From an uncultured Chromatiaceae bacterium (GTDB taxonomy: Bacteria > Pseudomonadota > Gammaproteobacteria > Chromatiales > Chromatiaceae), in the NCBI GenBank assembly GCA_937923175.1, contig CALALB010000020.1, positions 47,915 to 111,914 on the forward strand: DNA of 64,000 nt. Reading direction: 5' to 3'. The translations under genes were made by a program, and so were the position numbers. Shown in pieces: positions 40,850 through 49,848 of the stretch. Under the pieces are notes generated by a model. The model was not told where the DNA came from. It made no database searches and saw only the letters and a program-made list of their open reading frames with translations. The first letter of the stretch is position 1; each line of letters begins with the position of its first letter.

Positions 40850-42724
40850 ATGCGCCTCCTAGTCTTGGCGATCTGTTTGGCTGCGGCAGCAGCCGGCGGT
40901 GCCCAGCCCGATCGCGGTCTGGCGCAGAATCAACCGCCGAGCTGGAGACAGTCCGAACAGCCAAATGTCCCTTGGCCCGATCAGGGCAGCTGGGCATATC
41001 CGACCGATCCTTCCCCCTGGATAGCCCCCGGCTGGCCGGGGGCGGAGGCCCCGCCTTTCCTGGGTCAGCCGACCCGGGGCGGAGGCCCCTCAAGCCAAGC
41101 CCCAATCATTCCTTGGGATCAGGCCCCAGGATCCAGCTGGCCGACAAATCCCGATCGGCCTGCGGGGCCAGTCTGGGGCCCGCGACAGTTCGGGCCCTGG
41201 AGCCCTGATTCGCCTGCCACCCAGCCCCGCGGCATGCAACCTCCCTACCCCATTCAGCCGCCTGCTGTCCCCGCGAGGCCCAATTGGCCGGGGATGACCC
41301 CAGGTTGGCAAAGACCCGATCCCATGCCCAGCGGCCCGCGCACCCAACAGCCTATCCCATTCCAGACAGCGGCCTGGACCCCAAGGCTTGAATGGTCGCT
41401 TGAGACTAGAGATCCCTATCTGCAACAGCCGGTCCTGTTGCGCCTGGAGGTGACCAGCAGCGATGACCCCGGGACCCCAAACCTGGAGCTACCGACCACA
41501 GACGATGCCCTGCTCAAAATCCTCAGTGGTCCAACCAGCGCCATCCGATTTGACCAGGGTCAGCAGCGGATCAGTCAGCGCTTTATCCTAAGCCTGACCC
41601 CCTTGCGCACCGGCGATCTGACGATCCCGCCGCTGAGGATCAGGGGGAGCCTGGGATTTGGCCAGGGCTATGAGCTTGCAACCGACCCGATCCGCTTACA
41701 GGTGCGCCCGCCCATGCCCTCGGTGCGCCCTTGGCTGCCGCTCAAATCCTTAACCATCAGCGCGCGACTTGACCCTGAAGGGCCGCTGACACCTGGTCAG
41801 CCGGTGAGTCTGGCGCTCGAGCTCAAGGCGACTGGGGGAACGGCCATCCAGCTCCCCACCCTTGAAAAACAGCTGACCGCAGCGAACCTGCGGATCTATC
41901 GCGAGCAGACCCTAACCGATGCCAAGCTGTCGGCAGACGGGGCAGAGCTGATCGCCACCCGGATCGAGTATTACACCCTGGTCCCCCAGGCTGCCGGCCG
42001 TCTGACCCTGCCTGAGATCAGCATCGCCTGGTGGAATACCGAACGCGGGGTCCGCGAGGTCGCGCGTCTGCCTCCCCTGACCCTGGAGGCGCGCGGCGGC
42101 CTCGTGCATCAGGCGCTGACCTGGCTGGCCACCGCTACCGGCAAACTCTGGCTGCCCTTTGCCCTGATCCTATTGGTGCTCGGCAGTTACTGGGTCGGGG
42201 CGCGGTATCGGGGGCGCCTGCCGGCCTTGGGAGGCGATCTCATCCGTTTGACCCTGGGGGCAATCAGCTGGGGAGGGGGACGGATTGCCCGCTGGCTCAA
42301 ACCCCTGGGGCGCGCCCTGGACCCGGCGCTCTGGGTGGGCTGGGTCCATTCCCTAAGCCTCAGGTTATTGCCCACTGAGCAACGCCTCATCCGCCACCTG
42401 CGGCATGCTGCTCGGGCCAGGACCCCGGAGGACTGGTACCGGCGTCTTGCCCAAGCGGGCCTTGCAGAACCAGGCGAACTCACCCGATCGGGCCTGCTTG
42501 CGCGTATCCTGAACACCCGCCCCCAGGCCGATCCTCAGGCGCTCGCGCGCCTGCTCAGTCAACTGGATGCGGCCGTCTACGGGCGGGCGCCGCTCGACTT
42601 CGCCCAATGGAAACGCGACTGGCGCCGTCAATTGCGCGGTGGCCTCAAAGCCCCGCTCGGTGGCAGGGGTCAGTGGCTAAGACGCGCAGGACTGCCGCCG
42701 CTCAATCCGCAGGTGGGCCTTTGA
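40850..42724 (+). CDS. batD: BatD-like protein
   Basis: The protein is 624 residues with a signal peptide (MRLLVLAICLAAAAAGGAQ). A Pro/Trp/Gln-rich low-complexity region spans about 20-185. Ig-like beta domains typical of BatD follow (about 190-425: LEWSLETRDPYLQQPVLLRLEV..., ISQRFILSLTPLRTGDLTIPPLRI, YTLVPQAAGRLTLPEI). A membrane helix lies at about 430-450, and a helical cytoplasmic tail completes it. ATG 40850 is preceded by CAGGAG. It closes the Bat operon, 47 bases after batB/C. Confidence 0.82.
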   Translation: MRLLVLAICLAAAAAGGAQPDRGLAQNQPPSWRQSEQPNVPWPDQGSWAYPTDPSPWIAPGWPGAEAPPFLGQPTRGGGPSSQAPIIPWDQAPGSSWPTNPDRPAGPVWGPRQFGPWSPDSPATQPRGMQPPYPIQPPAVPARPNWPGMTPGWQRPDPMPSGPRTQQPIPFQTAAWTPRLEWSLETRDPYLQQPVLLRLEVTSSDDPGTPNLELPTTDDALLKILSGPTSAIRFDQGQQRISQRFILSLTPLRTGDLTIPPLRIRGSLGFGQGYELATDPIRLQVRPPMPSVRPWLPLKSLTISARLDPEGPLTPGQPVSLALELKATGGTAIQLPTLEKQLTAANLRIYREQTLTDAKLSADGAELIATRIEYYTLVPQAAGRLTLPEISIAWWNTERGVREVARLPPLTLEARGGLVHQALTWLATATGKLWLPFALILLVLGSYWVGARYRGRLPALGGDLIRLTLGAISWGGGRIARWLKPLGRALDPALWVGWVHSLSLRLLPTEQRLIRHLRHAARARTPEDWYRRLAQAGLAEPGELTRSGLLARILNTRPQADPQALARLLSQLDAAVYGRAPLDFAQWKRDWRRQLRGGLKAPLGGRGQWLRRAGLPPLNPQVGL

Positions 42725-42728
42725 GCAA

Positions 42729-42753
42729 CGTCACCCCGGTGAAAACCGGGGCG
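42729..42753. repeat. Palindromic repeat just after batD (copy 10)
   Basis: CGTCACCCCGGTGAAAACCG plus GGGCG begins 4 bases after the batD stop codon, between convergent batD and the APC permease. Confidence 0.85.
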
Positions 42754-42789
42754 AGCGGCCAATCAAGATGCCTTGCACCAAAACCCGAT

Positions 42790-44100
42790 CTAGGCAGTGC
42801 CCCTTCCCCGTACCAGCCTGTAGATCAACCAGGTAAGCCCGATGGTTGCCCCGCCGCTGAGCACGACCAGAGGGCGTTCCTGGATGGCATGGAGGATCAT
42901 CCAGGCCATGAGCAGGATAAAGGCGATGGGGGTCAACGGATGGCCCCAGGTCCGATAGGGGCGCTGAAGGTCCGGTTCGCGCCTGCGCAATACAAAAACC
43001 CCGGCGACGGTCAGGGCGGCAAAGAGCGAAAGGATCAGGCCGGCATAGCTGACCAGCGACTCAAAGGTCGAGGTAAGCAGCATCACCAGCGCAAGCACGG
43101 ATTGCAGGGCGATAGCGAGCACGGGTCCGCCGCCATATCGCCGCCGCGCAAGCATAGCGATTGCGGGATAGTCATGCCCCATTGCCTCATAGACCCTTGG
43201 GCCAGTCATTACCAGGGCGCCGACCATCGAGACCAGTCCTAGGGCAATAAGACCGCTTAATAGCCTGCCGCCGGTTTCGCCAAAGAGATGGCTTGCTGCG
43301 ACATGCCCGAACCGCTCATTGGCGACAGCCAGTTGGTCAGCCGGTGCTGCGGTCAGAAAGACCCCATTGACGCCGAGATACAGGGCAGTCACGACCAGGG
43401 TGCCGGTCAATAGTGCAACCGGCAGCCAGCGCCCTGGATTTCGTACCTCGCCTGCAACATAGGCCGCTGCATTCCAGCCGCTATAGGCATAGGAGATATA
43501 GATCAGCCCCACGGCAAAGGCTGGCGACAAGACGGCCTGGGCCAGAGAGGGTTCGCCATCGCCGAGCAGACATTCCGGACTGCCTGACCAAAGGCCGCCG
43601 AGGATCAACAACAGGAGTAAAAGGATCTTGAGCAGGGTAAACAGGTCCTGAAGCCGGCTACCGGTCTCAAGACGCACGGCATGTTGGATGGATGCTGCCA
43701 GGATCAGGACTATCCCGCTAAGGGTAGGCGGTAATAGCGGCATGCCTAGAGCAAGATTCAGATATTCGCCAAAGGCCAGGGCACTAGCAGCAATGGGTGC
43801 GGCAAAGCCAACCACCAATGATACAACACCTGCGACAAAGCCGAGCGCTGGATGATAGATTCGCTTGAGCAATTGATATTCGCCGCCATTATGCGGCAGG
43901 GCTGCCACCAGCTCGGCATAGGCGAGCGCCCCACAGCCCGAGGCCAATCCCCCGATCAACCAGGCCAAGAGCACAGCCGGCTTCGACCCCAGGTCGCGCA
44001 AGAGGAATCCGCTGGTGGTAAAGACCCCAGTGCCGATCATGGTTGCGACCACCAACAGGGTTGCGGTCTGCGGTTGGAGATGCTGGGGGGGATGTGACAT
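42790..44100 (-). CDS. APC-superfamily amino acid permease
   Basis: This 436-residue protein has about 12 membrane helices. The first-helix motif MIGTGVFTTSGFLL is the unwound substrate-binding segment of APC transporters, and AYAELVAALPHNGGEYQLLKRIY and ISYAYSGWNAAAYVAGEVRNPGRWLP are family signatures (the latter near helix 6). Closest in style to the LAT/basic amino acid transporters; the substrate cannot be read. It is monocistronic, converging on batD. Confidence 0.88.
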   Translation of the reverse strand: MSHPPQHLQPQTATLLVVATMIGTGVFTTSGFLLRDLGSKPAVLLAWLIGGLASGCGALAYAELVAALPHNGGEYQLLKRIYHPALGFVAGVVSLVVGFAAPIAASALAFGEYLNLALGMPLLPPTLSGIVLILAASIQHAVRLETGSRLQDLFTLLKILLLLLLILGGLWSGSPECLLGDGEPSLAQAVLSPAFAVGLIYISYAYSGWNAAAYVAGEVRNPGRWLPVALLTGTLVVTALYLGVNGVFLTAAPADQLAVANERFGHVAASHLFGETGGRLLSGLIALGLVSMVGALVMTGPRVYEAMGHDYPAIAMLARRRYGGGPVLAIALQSVLALVMLLTSTFESLVSYAGLILSLFAALTVAGVFVLRRREPDLQRPYRTWGHPLTPIAFILLMAWMILHAIQERPLVVLSGGATIGLTWLIYRLVRGRGTA

Positions 44101-44516
44101 GGTTGTCTGACACCTGAGTAAACTAGGGATTGCACTAACTTGAGATGAGGCGCCAAGCAGGATTCAAACACCAGGGTAGCAGCCGATCCAGCCTTCCAGC
44201 TGATCCCTCAGGCCTTCGGCTGGCTAAGTAGACCCTGGATCCTAACCTGAATCGATCTTGGAGGTCTCGGTGACCGTAGGCGCTGGGCTGTCCGGCGATG
44301 CCGATGATCGCGGTCACTCAATGGATTGGCCGAGTCTCAGGCGCATCCCCTGGCCACAGCCGAAGGGCAGGAACTCGCCGGTATGGCGCTTGCCAATGGC
44401 AACTGCATCCAAGCGGCGGTTATGCAACTTTTCCTCAAAGGTCAATGGCCGGCCATTTTGGGCCGGGCGAGATGCGCTGTTTTAATCCTGGGTCTTCTGC
44501 AAACTTGGATAGGGGT
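44101..44516. other. Intergenic region without a recognised feature
   Basis: I see no convincing gene. The track ORFs crossing it (44258, 44298, 44326) disagree in frame and do not look protein-like until MLLSWPTW at 44517. No repeat or hairpin with a T-run is evident. Confidence 0.5.
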
Positions 44517-45188
44517 ATGCTGTTATCCTGGCCGACCTGGATCATCCATCTCTTGAGCGTGAGCGAATGGGCGGTAGCGATCGCGCTTTTTTGGCGCTAT
44601 GGATCCCTACTCCAACGCGCTGAGCTCATGCGCTTTGCCGCTGCCATGACCCCGCATCTCGCTGCAGGCCTTTCGATCCTGGTCTTTCATCTCACCGGCG
44701 ATCATTGGGACGGATTGCTTGATGGCGCGCGCCTTTTGAACCTCATCGGTAGCCTGGCGCTGCTTGCTGCAACCCTCTCGATGTTGCCGGCGCTTCAACG
44801 CTTGTGGCCTTGGGTGTGGGGGATCTTGCCCTTGGGTCTGGGTTGGGCCTTGGTCTCCCATTGGCCGCCGTTTGGCGAGGGGAGTTTGGCGATCCTGCGC
44901 CTTGTCAATCTGGCCTATCTCCTGTTTTTGCTCGGTCTGCTCGGGGTCTATTGCACCGATCGGCGGTTGTTTTCGCCAATCTCTATCGCCGGCTTTTGGT
45001 TTCTCTTGGTCTTTGTAGCGGTCACGATCGCAGCAACCCATCTTGCGACCGCGCGCTGGGGTCTGCCGAGCCTGGCGCATGCCGATCCCCTGCATGGTTT
45101 CAGCGAATCCTTTCTATCCATCGCCAATTTCTTGGTCGCTTGGGGTGCCTATCGGCGGCTCAAAGAGGCCCAGGCAGTGACTCGTTGA
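44517..45188 (+). CDS. Ycf49-like membrane protein (DUF2499 + DUF3593 fusion)
   Basis: This 223-residue protein has about seven membrane segments. It begins LLSWPTWIIHLLSVSEWAVAIALFWRYG, like the DUF2499/Ycf49 family of cyanobacteria and plastids. The C-terminal third, LVFVAVTIAATHLATARWG then SLAHADPLHGFSESFLSIANFLVAWG, resembles DUF3593, which also occurs in cyanobacteria. Function is unknown; a link to photosynthetic membranes has only been inferred from distribution. ATG 44517 is preceded by AGGGGT. The track start at 44298 is too long. Confidence 0.68.
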   Translation: MLLSWPTWIIHLLSVSEWAVAIALFWRYGSLLQRAELMRFAAAMTPHLAAGLSILVFHLTGDHWDGLLDGARLLNLIGSLALLAATLSMLPALQRLWPWVWGILPLGLGWALVSHWPPFGEGSLAILRLVNLAYLLFLLGLLGVYCTDRRLFSPISIAGFWFLLVFVAVTIAATHLATARWGLPSLAHADPLHGFSESFLSIANFLVAWGAYRRLKEAQAVTR

Positions 45189-45385
45189 TCCACCACCACT
45201 CAGCCTGGCGTTCTGGGTGATGGCAATCGGGCATAACCTGGGGGCATTAGGTGGGTGGCACAGGGCCTTGGTCGCCCGGGGCGCACCTGGGCCTGGGTGT
45301 CCTTGCATTTCAGGCGAGCAGAGGATCGAGGACACCTCCTGGTCCATCCCTCCCCGTGATTCCTGGGCTGTCATTGGCCATCTGC

Positions 45386-45480
45386 ATCACACCGGCGCAA
45401 GCCGGAACGGAATCCAGTTAAGGCATCATTCCAGCCTAGGAACCTTATCCCAGTGAAAACCGGGGCTAGAACTGAATCCA
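45386..45480. repeat. Palindromic repeat cluster (copy 11)
   Basis: ATCACACCGGCGCAAGCCGG, ATCATTCCAGCC and CCCAGTGAAAACCGGGGC units lie in the 607-base gap between the Ycf49-like gene and mnmE. With copy 12 they are the only recognisable content of 45189-45795. Confidence 0.7.
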
Positions 45481-45614
45481 GAACCGTCCGCAGCGCAAAA
45501 TAGGCCTCTTAGACCCCGCCCTGCGTCCGGGAGCCTCGGCCTTCACCTGGATGAGGTCGTTTCCATCGAGGTGATGGTTCTGGGCTGTGTGCCAGGCTAC
45601 AGCGCTGTTCCCAG

Positions 45615-45663
45615 TATTCCAGCACCAGCCGGGGTCCGGAGGAGCCAGGCGGTGCCGGAATGA
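45615..45663. repeat. Palindromic repeat, partial (copy 12)
   Basis: TATTCCAGCACCAGCCGGGG ... GGTGCCGGAATGACC, a degraded composite. Confidence 0.6.
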
Positions 45664-45795
45664 CCAAGTCCTCTCGGCCATCGCAGTTGGAGCCATGCCC
45701 AACTGGAGGGATTCAGAGGATTTATTTAGGCTGGACAGTGATTGAAACGAGGGTTAGCGCTGAGGCTGGCTTAGGGGGATGGCGCCAAGGGGTGT

Positions 45796-47145
45796 TTATT
45801 TTCCGATGCAAAAACCCGCAAAGATCCGATCCAAAAGATCCTCGGGGCCAAACTCACCGGTGATCTCACTGAGTGCGTGTTGAGCGCAGCGCAACTCCTC
45901 AGCAACTAGCTCAGCGCCAAGTTCCTCAGCGAGCTGGACAGACGCAGCCGCCAGTGACTCTCTGGCACGTCTTAGGGCATCGAGATGCCGGCGCCTTGCG
46001 CTGAATGCGCCCTCCGGCTGGGGGCTGAGGCCGGCCAGATGCTTGATCTGCCTTTTCAACAGATCCAAACCTGCGCCCGTTTTGGCTGAGAGCGCGATCT
46101 CGATCTGGTCACTCTCTGTCCTGCTCCCGGCAGACTCACCCAGGAGATCGATCTTGTTGCGAACGCGCAGGATAGGGAGGCCTTGGGGAAGTCCTGCGCG
46201 GCTTCCTTCATCCAGACCGCAGGTTGCATCATAGACCCAGAGGACCAGATCCGCCTGTTGCACAGCCTCCTGGGCACGGCGAACGCCCTCCTGCTCCACC
46301 GGATCCTGGGTCTGTCTTAGGCCTGCCGTATCGATGATCCGGATGGGAAGCCCCTCGATCTGGAGATCGAAGCGCAGTAGATCTCTGGTTGTGCCTGGGA
46401 TATCGGTGACGATGGCAGCATCCGAGCCACACAAGGCATTGAGCAGGCTGGATTTGCCGACATTTGGGGCACCGGCGATCACAATGGTCAAACCCTCGCG
46501 GATCCGTTGACCTTCCTGGGCCTCAGCACACAGTCGGTCGAGTTGCGTAAGGAGCGCGGCAAGCCTGGTGGCGATATAGGCCTTTTCATCCAGGAGATCG
46601 AGATCCTCGTCGGGAAAATCCAGGCTGGCCTCTAGATAGACCCGAAGCTCGATCAAGCCCTCGACGAGCTCATGGATGCGCCGAGAAAAGACCCCCTGGA
46701 GGCTGCGTGCAGCCAGCCTGGCTGCCAGCGCCGTCGAGGACTCAATGAGATCAGCGACGGCCTCGGCCTGGGCCAGGTCTAGCTTGCCATTCAAAAAGGC
46801 ACGCTCGGTAAACTCGCCGGGTCTCGCGAGACGCGCGCCAAGCTCGAGACAGCGGTGCAACAAGAGATCCATGACCACAGGTCCCCCATGTCCATGGAGC
46901 TCGAGCACGTCCTCGCCGGTGTATGAACGCGGGGCAGGGAAATACAGCGCCAACCCCTGGTCGATCAGGTTGCCATCGTGAGCACGGAATGCGCTAAAGG
47001 TCGCATAACGGGGTTTGGGAACTCGCCCGAGGATGGCCAAGGCGATCTCACGGACACCAAGCCCGCTGACCCGGACGATACCCACGCCGCCCATCCCAGG
47101 CGGCGTGGCGACCGCGGCGATCGTATCGCCAGACCCAAGCCGCAT
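45796..47145 (-). CDS. mnmE: tRNA uridine-5-carboxymethylaminomethyl synthesis GTPase
   Basis: With MnmG, MnmE forms the cmnm5/nm5 modification at U34 of certain tRNAs. The 449-residue protein has the N-terminal folate-binding domain (DTIAAVATPPGMGGVGIVRVSG), the inserted G domain (GAPNVGKSSLLNAL, DTAGLRQTQDPVEQEGV, RNKID) and the conserved C-terminal CIGK. It is the last gene of the rpmH-rnpA-yidD-yidC-mnmE series, starting 3 bases after yidC ends. Confidence 0.97.
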   Translation of the reverse strand: MRLGSGDTIAAVATPPGMGGVGIVRVSGLGVREIALAILGRVPKPRYATFSAFRAHDGNLIDQGLALYFPAPRSYTGEDVLELHGHGGPVVMDLLLHRCLELGARLARPGEFTERAFLNGKLDLAQAEAVADLIESSTALAARLAARSLQGVFSRRIHELVEGLIELRVYLEASLDFPDEDLDLLDEKAYIATRLAALLTQLDRLCAEAQEGQRIREGLTIVIAGAPNVGKSSLLNALCGSDAAIVTDIPGTTRDLLRFDLQIEGLPIRIIDTAGLRQTQDPVEQEGVRRAQEAVQQADLVLWVYDATCGLDEGSRAGLPQGLPILRVRNKIDLLGESAGSRTESDQIEIALSAKTGAGLDLLKRQIKHLAGLSPQPEGAFSARRRHLDALRRARESLAAASVQLAEELGAELVAEELRCAQHALSEITGEFGPEDLLDRIFAGFCIGK

Positions 47146-47148
47146 TGA

Positions 47149-48777
47149 TCAATGCCGGCGTTTGGCCAGCTCGCGCTCGATATCGCGGGTGATCTTCCAC
47201 TGCTGGGCGATCGACAGCAGGTTATTGACCGTCCAATACAACACCAACCCAGAGGGGAAGAAGGCAAAGAACACGGTAAAGATCACCGGCATCGCCATAA
47301 AGATCTTGGCCTGGATCGGATCGGGCGGCGGGGGATTGAGCCTCTGCTGCACGAACATGGAGACCCCCATAATCAGCGGCAGGATGTAATAGGGATCGGG
47401 TGCCGAGAGATTATTGAGCCATAACATAAAGGGGGCCTGGCGCATCTCGACGCTTTCGAGTAATACCCAATAAAGCGCGATAAAGACGGGGATTTGGACC
47501 AGGATCGGCAAACAGCCGCCCAGGGGATTGATCTTTTCCGTTTGATAAAGCCTCATCATCTCCTGATTGAAGCGCTGCTTGTCATCCCCATAGCGATCCT
47601 TGAGCGCCTGGATCCGCGGCATGACCTGACGTAGATGGGCCATCGAGCGATAGCTGGATTCAGACAGCTTATAGAAGGCCAGCTTGATCAGGATGGTCAT
47701 GATGATGATCGCCCAGCCCCAGTTGCCGACGACGAGATGGATCCAGCTTAATAGCCAAAAGATCGGTTTAGCGATCACGGTGAGCCAGCCATAATCCACA
47801 ACCAGATCGAGCCCGGGTGCAATCCTTTCTAAGGTATTTTGGAGCTTTGGCCCAATGAAGAGCCGATCGGTAAAACTATGGGTTGCACCGGGCGCAATGG
47901 TCAGCAGGGGGGAATACTTACCGATGAGATAACGCCCACTGCTCAAGGCCTTGGTGTAAAAGGTCTCTTGGACACCGCGCGGCGGAATCCAAGCCGCCAA
48001 GAAATAATGCTGCATCATGGCAATCCAGCCATCAGTCACTGGGCGCTCGAGCTTAGATTTGGGGATATCCTCAAGCTTGAGCTTTTTATATTTATCCTCT
48101 GGGCTGTAATAAACGGCGCCAGTGAAGGTACTGATAAAACGGGTTTCGTTGGGATCGTGATACTCGGTGCGCTGAAGCTGGTGATAGGCGCGGGCAGTGA
48201 CTGGGGAGGCGCCTTGGTTTTCGAGGACCTGGCGGACCTCGATCAGATAGCTACCCCGGCTTAGGGTGTAGATCTTTTTAACGACCAGGCCGGCACCATT
48301 TGTCCACTCAAGCACGATCTCTAGCCGGTCGGCTCCAGGTTGCAGCACATACTGTCTTTGACTGGCGGTAAACAGCGCGTCATGGGTGGGTAGCTGATCC
48401 CCGATCAAGCCAGATTGAACGATGAATAGATTGGGCGGGGTGGCTTTGAGGAGCTGAAATCTTTCCTCGGGGCGATCAGGAGTGACGGCATAGTCGAGCA
48501 GCCAAGCATTAGCGATGGTTCCGCCACGCAGAGAGATCTCCAGGCGCAAGACATCAGTTTCAACCCGAATCAGCTCGACCTCGGCCAAGAGGGTCTCGCT
48601 GGGGGTTGCCGAGACAGCCGGAAGCTCGGCAGTGGGCAACTGAGTCTCTGGGCCCTGGGTTTGTTGCTGAGCGACCGGCATTGGGGCAGGACGGCCATAG
48701 TCCTGCATCCAGGACTCGTACAGCAAAAACAGCACTGCCGCGAGCGCAATGAATAGGATCAAACGTTGGTTATCCAT
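47149..48777 (-). CDS. yidC: Membrane protein insertase YidC
   Basis: This 542-residue inner-membrane insertase works with or without SecYEG. It has an N-terminal signal-anchor ([18 protein letters not shown]), a large periplasmic beta-sandwich (about 55-335), and the C-terminal five-helix Oxa1 core with [29 protein letters not shown], the charged hairpin, and [20 protein letters not shown]. The length matches Gram-negative YidC. It overlaps yidD by 8 bases. Confidence 0.97.
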   Translation of the reverse strand: MDNQRLILFIALAAVLFLLYESWMQDYGRPAPMPVAQQQTQGPETQLPTAELPAVSATPSETLLAEVELIRVETDVLRLEISLRGGTIANAWLLDYAVTPDRPEERFQLLKATPPNLFIVQSGLIGDQLPTHDALFTASQRQYVLQPGADRLEIVLEWTNGAGLVVKKIYTLSRGSYLIEVRQVLENQGASPVTARAYHQLQRTEYHDPNETRFISTFTGAVYYSPEDKYKKLKLEDIPKSKLERPVTDGWIAMMQHYFLAAWIPPRGVQETFYTKALSSGRYLIGKYSPLLTIAPGATHSFTDRLFIGPKLQNTLERIAPGLDLVVDYGWLTVIAKPIFWLLSWIHLVVGNWGWAIIIMTILIKLAFYKLSESSYRSMAHLRQVMPRIQALKDRYGDDKQRFNQEMMRLYQTEKINPLGGCLPILVQIPVFIALYWVLLESVEMRQAPFMLWLNNLSAPDPYYILPLIMGVSMFVQQRLNPPPPDPIQAKIFMAMPVIFTVFFAFFPSGLVLYWTVNNLLSIAQQWKITRDIERELAKRRH

Positions 48778-49006
48778 GGATCATGGTCTGCCTTTTCTCA
48801 GGGACTGGATCAACCCCGCCCGGATGCCAGGGGTGACAACGCAAGAGACGACGCAGGGCCAGATAAACCCCATAGCCGGCGCCGTGGACCTGGATGGCCT
48901 CAACCGCATACTGCGAACAAGTAGGATAGAAACGGCAACGCGGGCCGAGCAGAGGGCTGATGAAATATTGGTAAAACCGGATCAAACCGATCAAGATGCG
49001 ACGCAT
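48770..49006 (-). CDS. yidD: Membrane protein insertion efficiency factor YidD
   Basis: This 78-residue protein has the typical [30 protein letters not shown] core with three conserved cysteines and [18 protein letters not shown]. The N-terminal amphipathic helix binds the inner membrane, and YidD helps YidC-dependent insertion. It overlaps the 3' end of rnpA by 16 bases and yidC by 8. Confidence 0.95.
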   Translation of the reverse strand: MRRILIGLIRFYQYFISPLLGPRCRFYPTCSQYAVEAIQVHGAGYGVYLALRRLLRCHPWHPGGVDPVPEKRQTMIHG

Positions 49007-49377
49007 GGGGATCTCAGGATGCGTTTCCAGGCCTGCTCCAGGTTGGCAAGCAACCGCTGATTGGGTTCATCTGTCGCACCCCGGCTGCAAAGCACGACGA
49101 TATCCACCGCCGGCAAGAATACGCGGGCTCGGCGAAAGCTTTCGCGAACCAGGCGCTTGAGCCGATTGCGATCGACCGCGCGGCGGGCGCATTTGCGCGA
49201 AATGGCCAGACCAAGCCGCGCATGTTCTAGGCCATTGGGTCGGAAAATGACCACAAAGCCTTGACAAGGCGCCCGCTGCCCCTCCGCAAAGATTTGCTGA
49301 AATTGGCGCGCCCTGGTCAGGCGGAAACAGCGCCTGAAGGTTTGACGAGCGGCGCCGGATGAGCGGCCGGTGTTCAG
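48991..49377 (-). CDS. rnpA: Ribonuclease P protein component (probable CTG start)
   Basis: RnpA is the protein subunit of RNase P, which matures tRNA 5' ends. The core [24 protein letters not shown] contains the RNR motif. The track ORF starts at GTG 49254, which deletes the conserved first part of the fold. The frame upstream is open and encodes [20 protein letters not shown], which aligns with the RnpA N-terminus. No ATG, GTG or TTG occurs in that frame back to a stop inside rpmH. The CTG at 49377, overlapping the rpmH stop as CTGA, would give 128 residues, a normal length; CTG 49320 is less likely. Confidence 0.8.
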   Translation of the reverse strand: MNTGRSSGAARQTFRRCFRLTRARQFQQIFAEGQRAPCQGFVVIFRPNGLEHARLGLAISRKCARRAVDRNRLKRLVRESFRRARVFLPAVDIVVLCSRGATDEPNQRLLANLEQAWKRILRSPCVAS

Positions 49378-49508
49378 GGGATCAGACGGGCGCGACCCTT
49401 GGCGCGTCGAGCATTTAAGACCTTGCGGCCATGGCGGGTGGACATGCGCGCGCGAAACCCATGGGTGCGAGCTCGCTTGATGCGGCTAGGCTGATAGGTG
49501 CGTTTCAT
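49374..49508 (-). CDS. rpmH: 50S ribosomal protein L34
   Basis: It is too short for the ORF track. The 44 residues begin [22 protein letters not shown] and end [11 protein letters not shown], an unmistakable L34. The start codon is preceded by GGAGCTTTCC. It is the first gene of the minus-strand series rpmH-rnpA-yidD-yidC-mnmE and diverges from dnaA, the ancestral bacterial arrangement. Confidence 0.97.
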   Translation of the reverse strand: MKRTYQPSRIKRARTHGFRARMSTRHGRKVLNARRAKGRARLIP

Positions 49509-49571
49509 AAGGAAAGCTCCGAGAAACCGAGGATTGGGCCAGATAGCAAGCTAACTTTATAAAAGCGCTCC

Positions 49572-49601
49572 AGTCTATGCCATTGGCCATCTGCAAGTCA
49601 A
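49572..49601 (-). promoter_or_regulatory. Candidate sigma-70 promoter for rpmH
   Basis: On the minus strand, TTGACT is separated by 18 bases from TAGACT, about 65 bases upstream of rpmH. Confidence 0.4.
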
Positions 49602-49615
49602 TGGCATGCCCGCCT

Positions 49616-49645
49616 TTGACTCACATCGGCACCATGATGGATAAG
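49616..49645 (+). promoter_or_regulatory. Candidate promoter for dnaA
   Basis: TTGACT, 18 bases, then GATAAG, divergent from the rpmH promoter. The nearby ATGGATAA resembles a weak DnaA box on the other strand (TTATCCAT). Confidence 0.3.
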
Positions 49646-49757
49646 TTGAATAGGGGGCGTTAAACTGAAATCTTATAAAGATCCATCATCCCCAGCGAAT
49701 CCGCCTATGCGATATCCTGGGCAGGCACTGATCCCAGATGGTTTTGGAGATAGATCC

Positions 49758-49783
49758 GCACCCCGGCTGACGCCGGGATGACC
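49758..49783. repeat. Palindromic repeat in the dnaA leader (copy 13)
   Basis: GCACCCCGGCTGACGCCGGGATGACC lies between the candidate promoter and the dnaA start. Confidence 0.75.
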
Positions 49784-49848
49784 AGGCAGAGGTTTTTCGA
49801 GGTTTCCCCTCATTGGTTGGACAGAGCAATTTTGATCCTTGTTTAGGC

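Noticed and set aside
44298-44516. N-terminal extension of the Ycf49-like ORF and the overlapping ORF 44326-44556
   Set aside because: The extension is Arg/Gly-rich and unlike the family; ATG 44517 with AGGGGT fits the family N-terminus.
49509-49848. oriC between rpmH and dnaA
   Set aside because: Only one weak TTATCCAT-like box and no AT-rich repeat cluster were found there, in contrast to 33480-33720.
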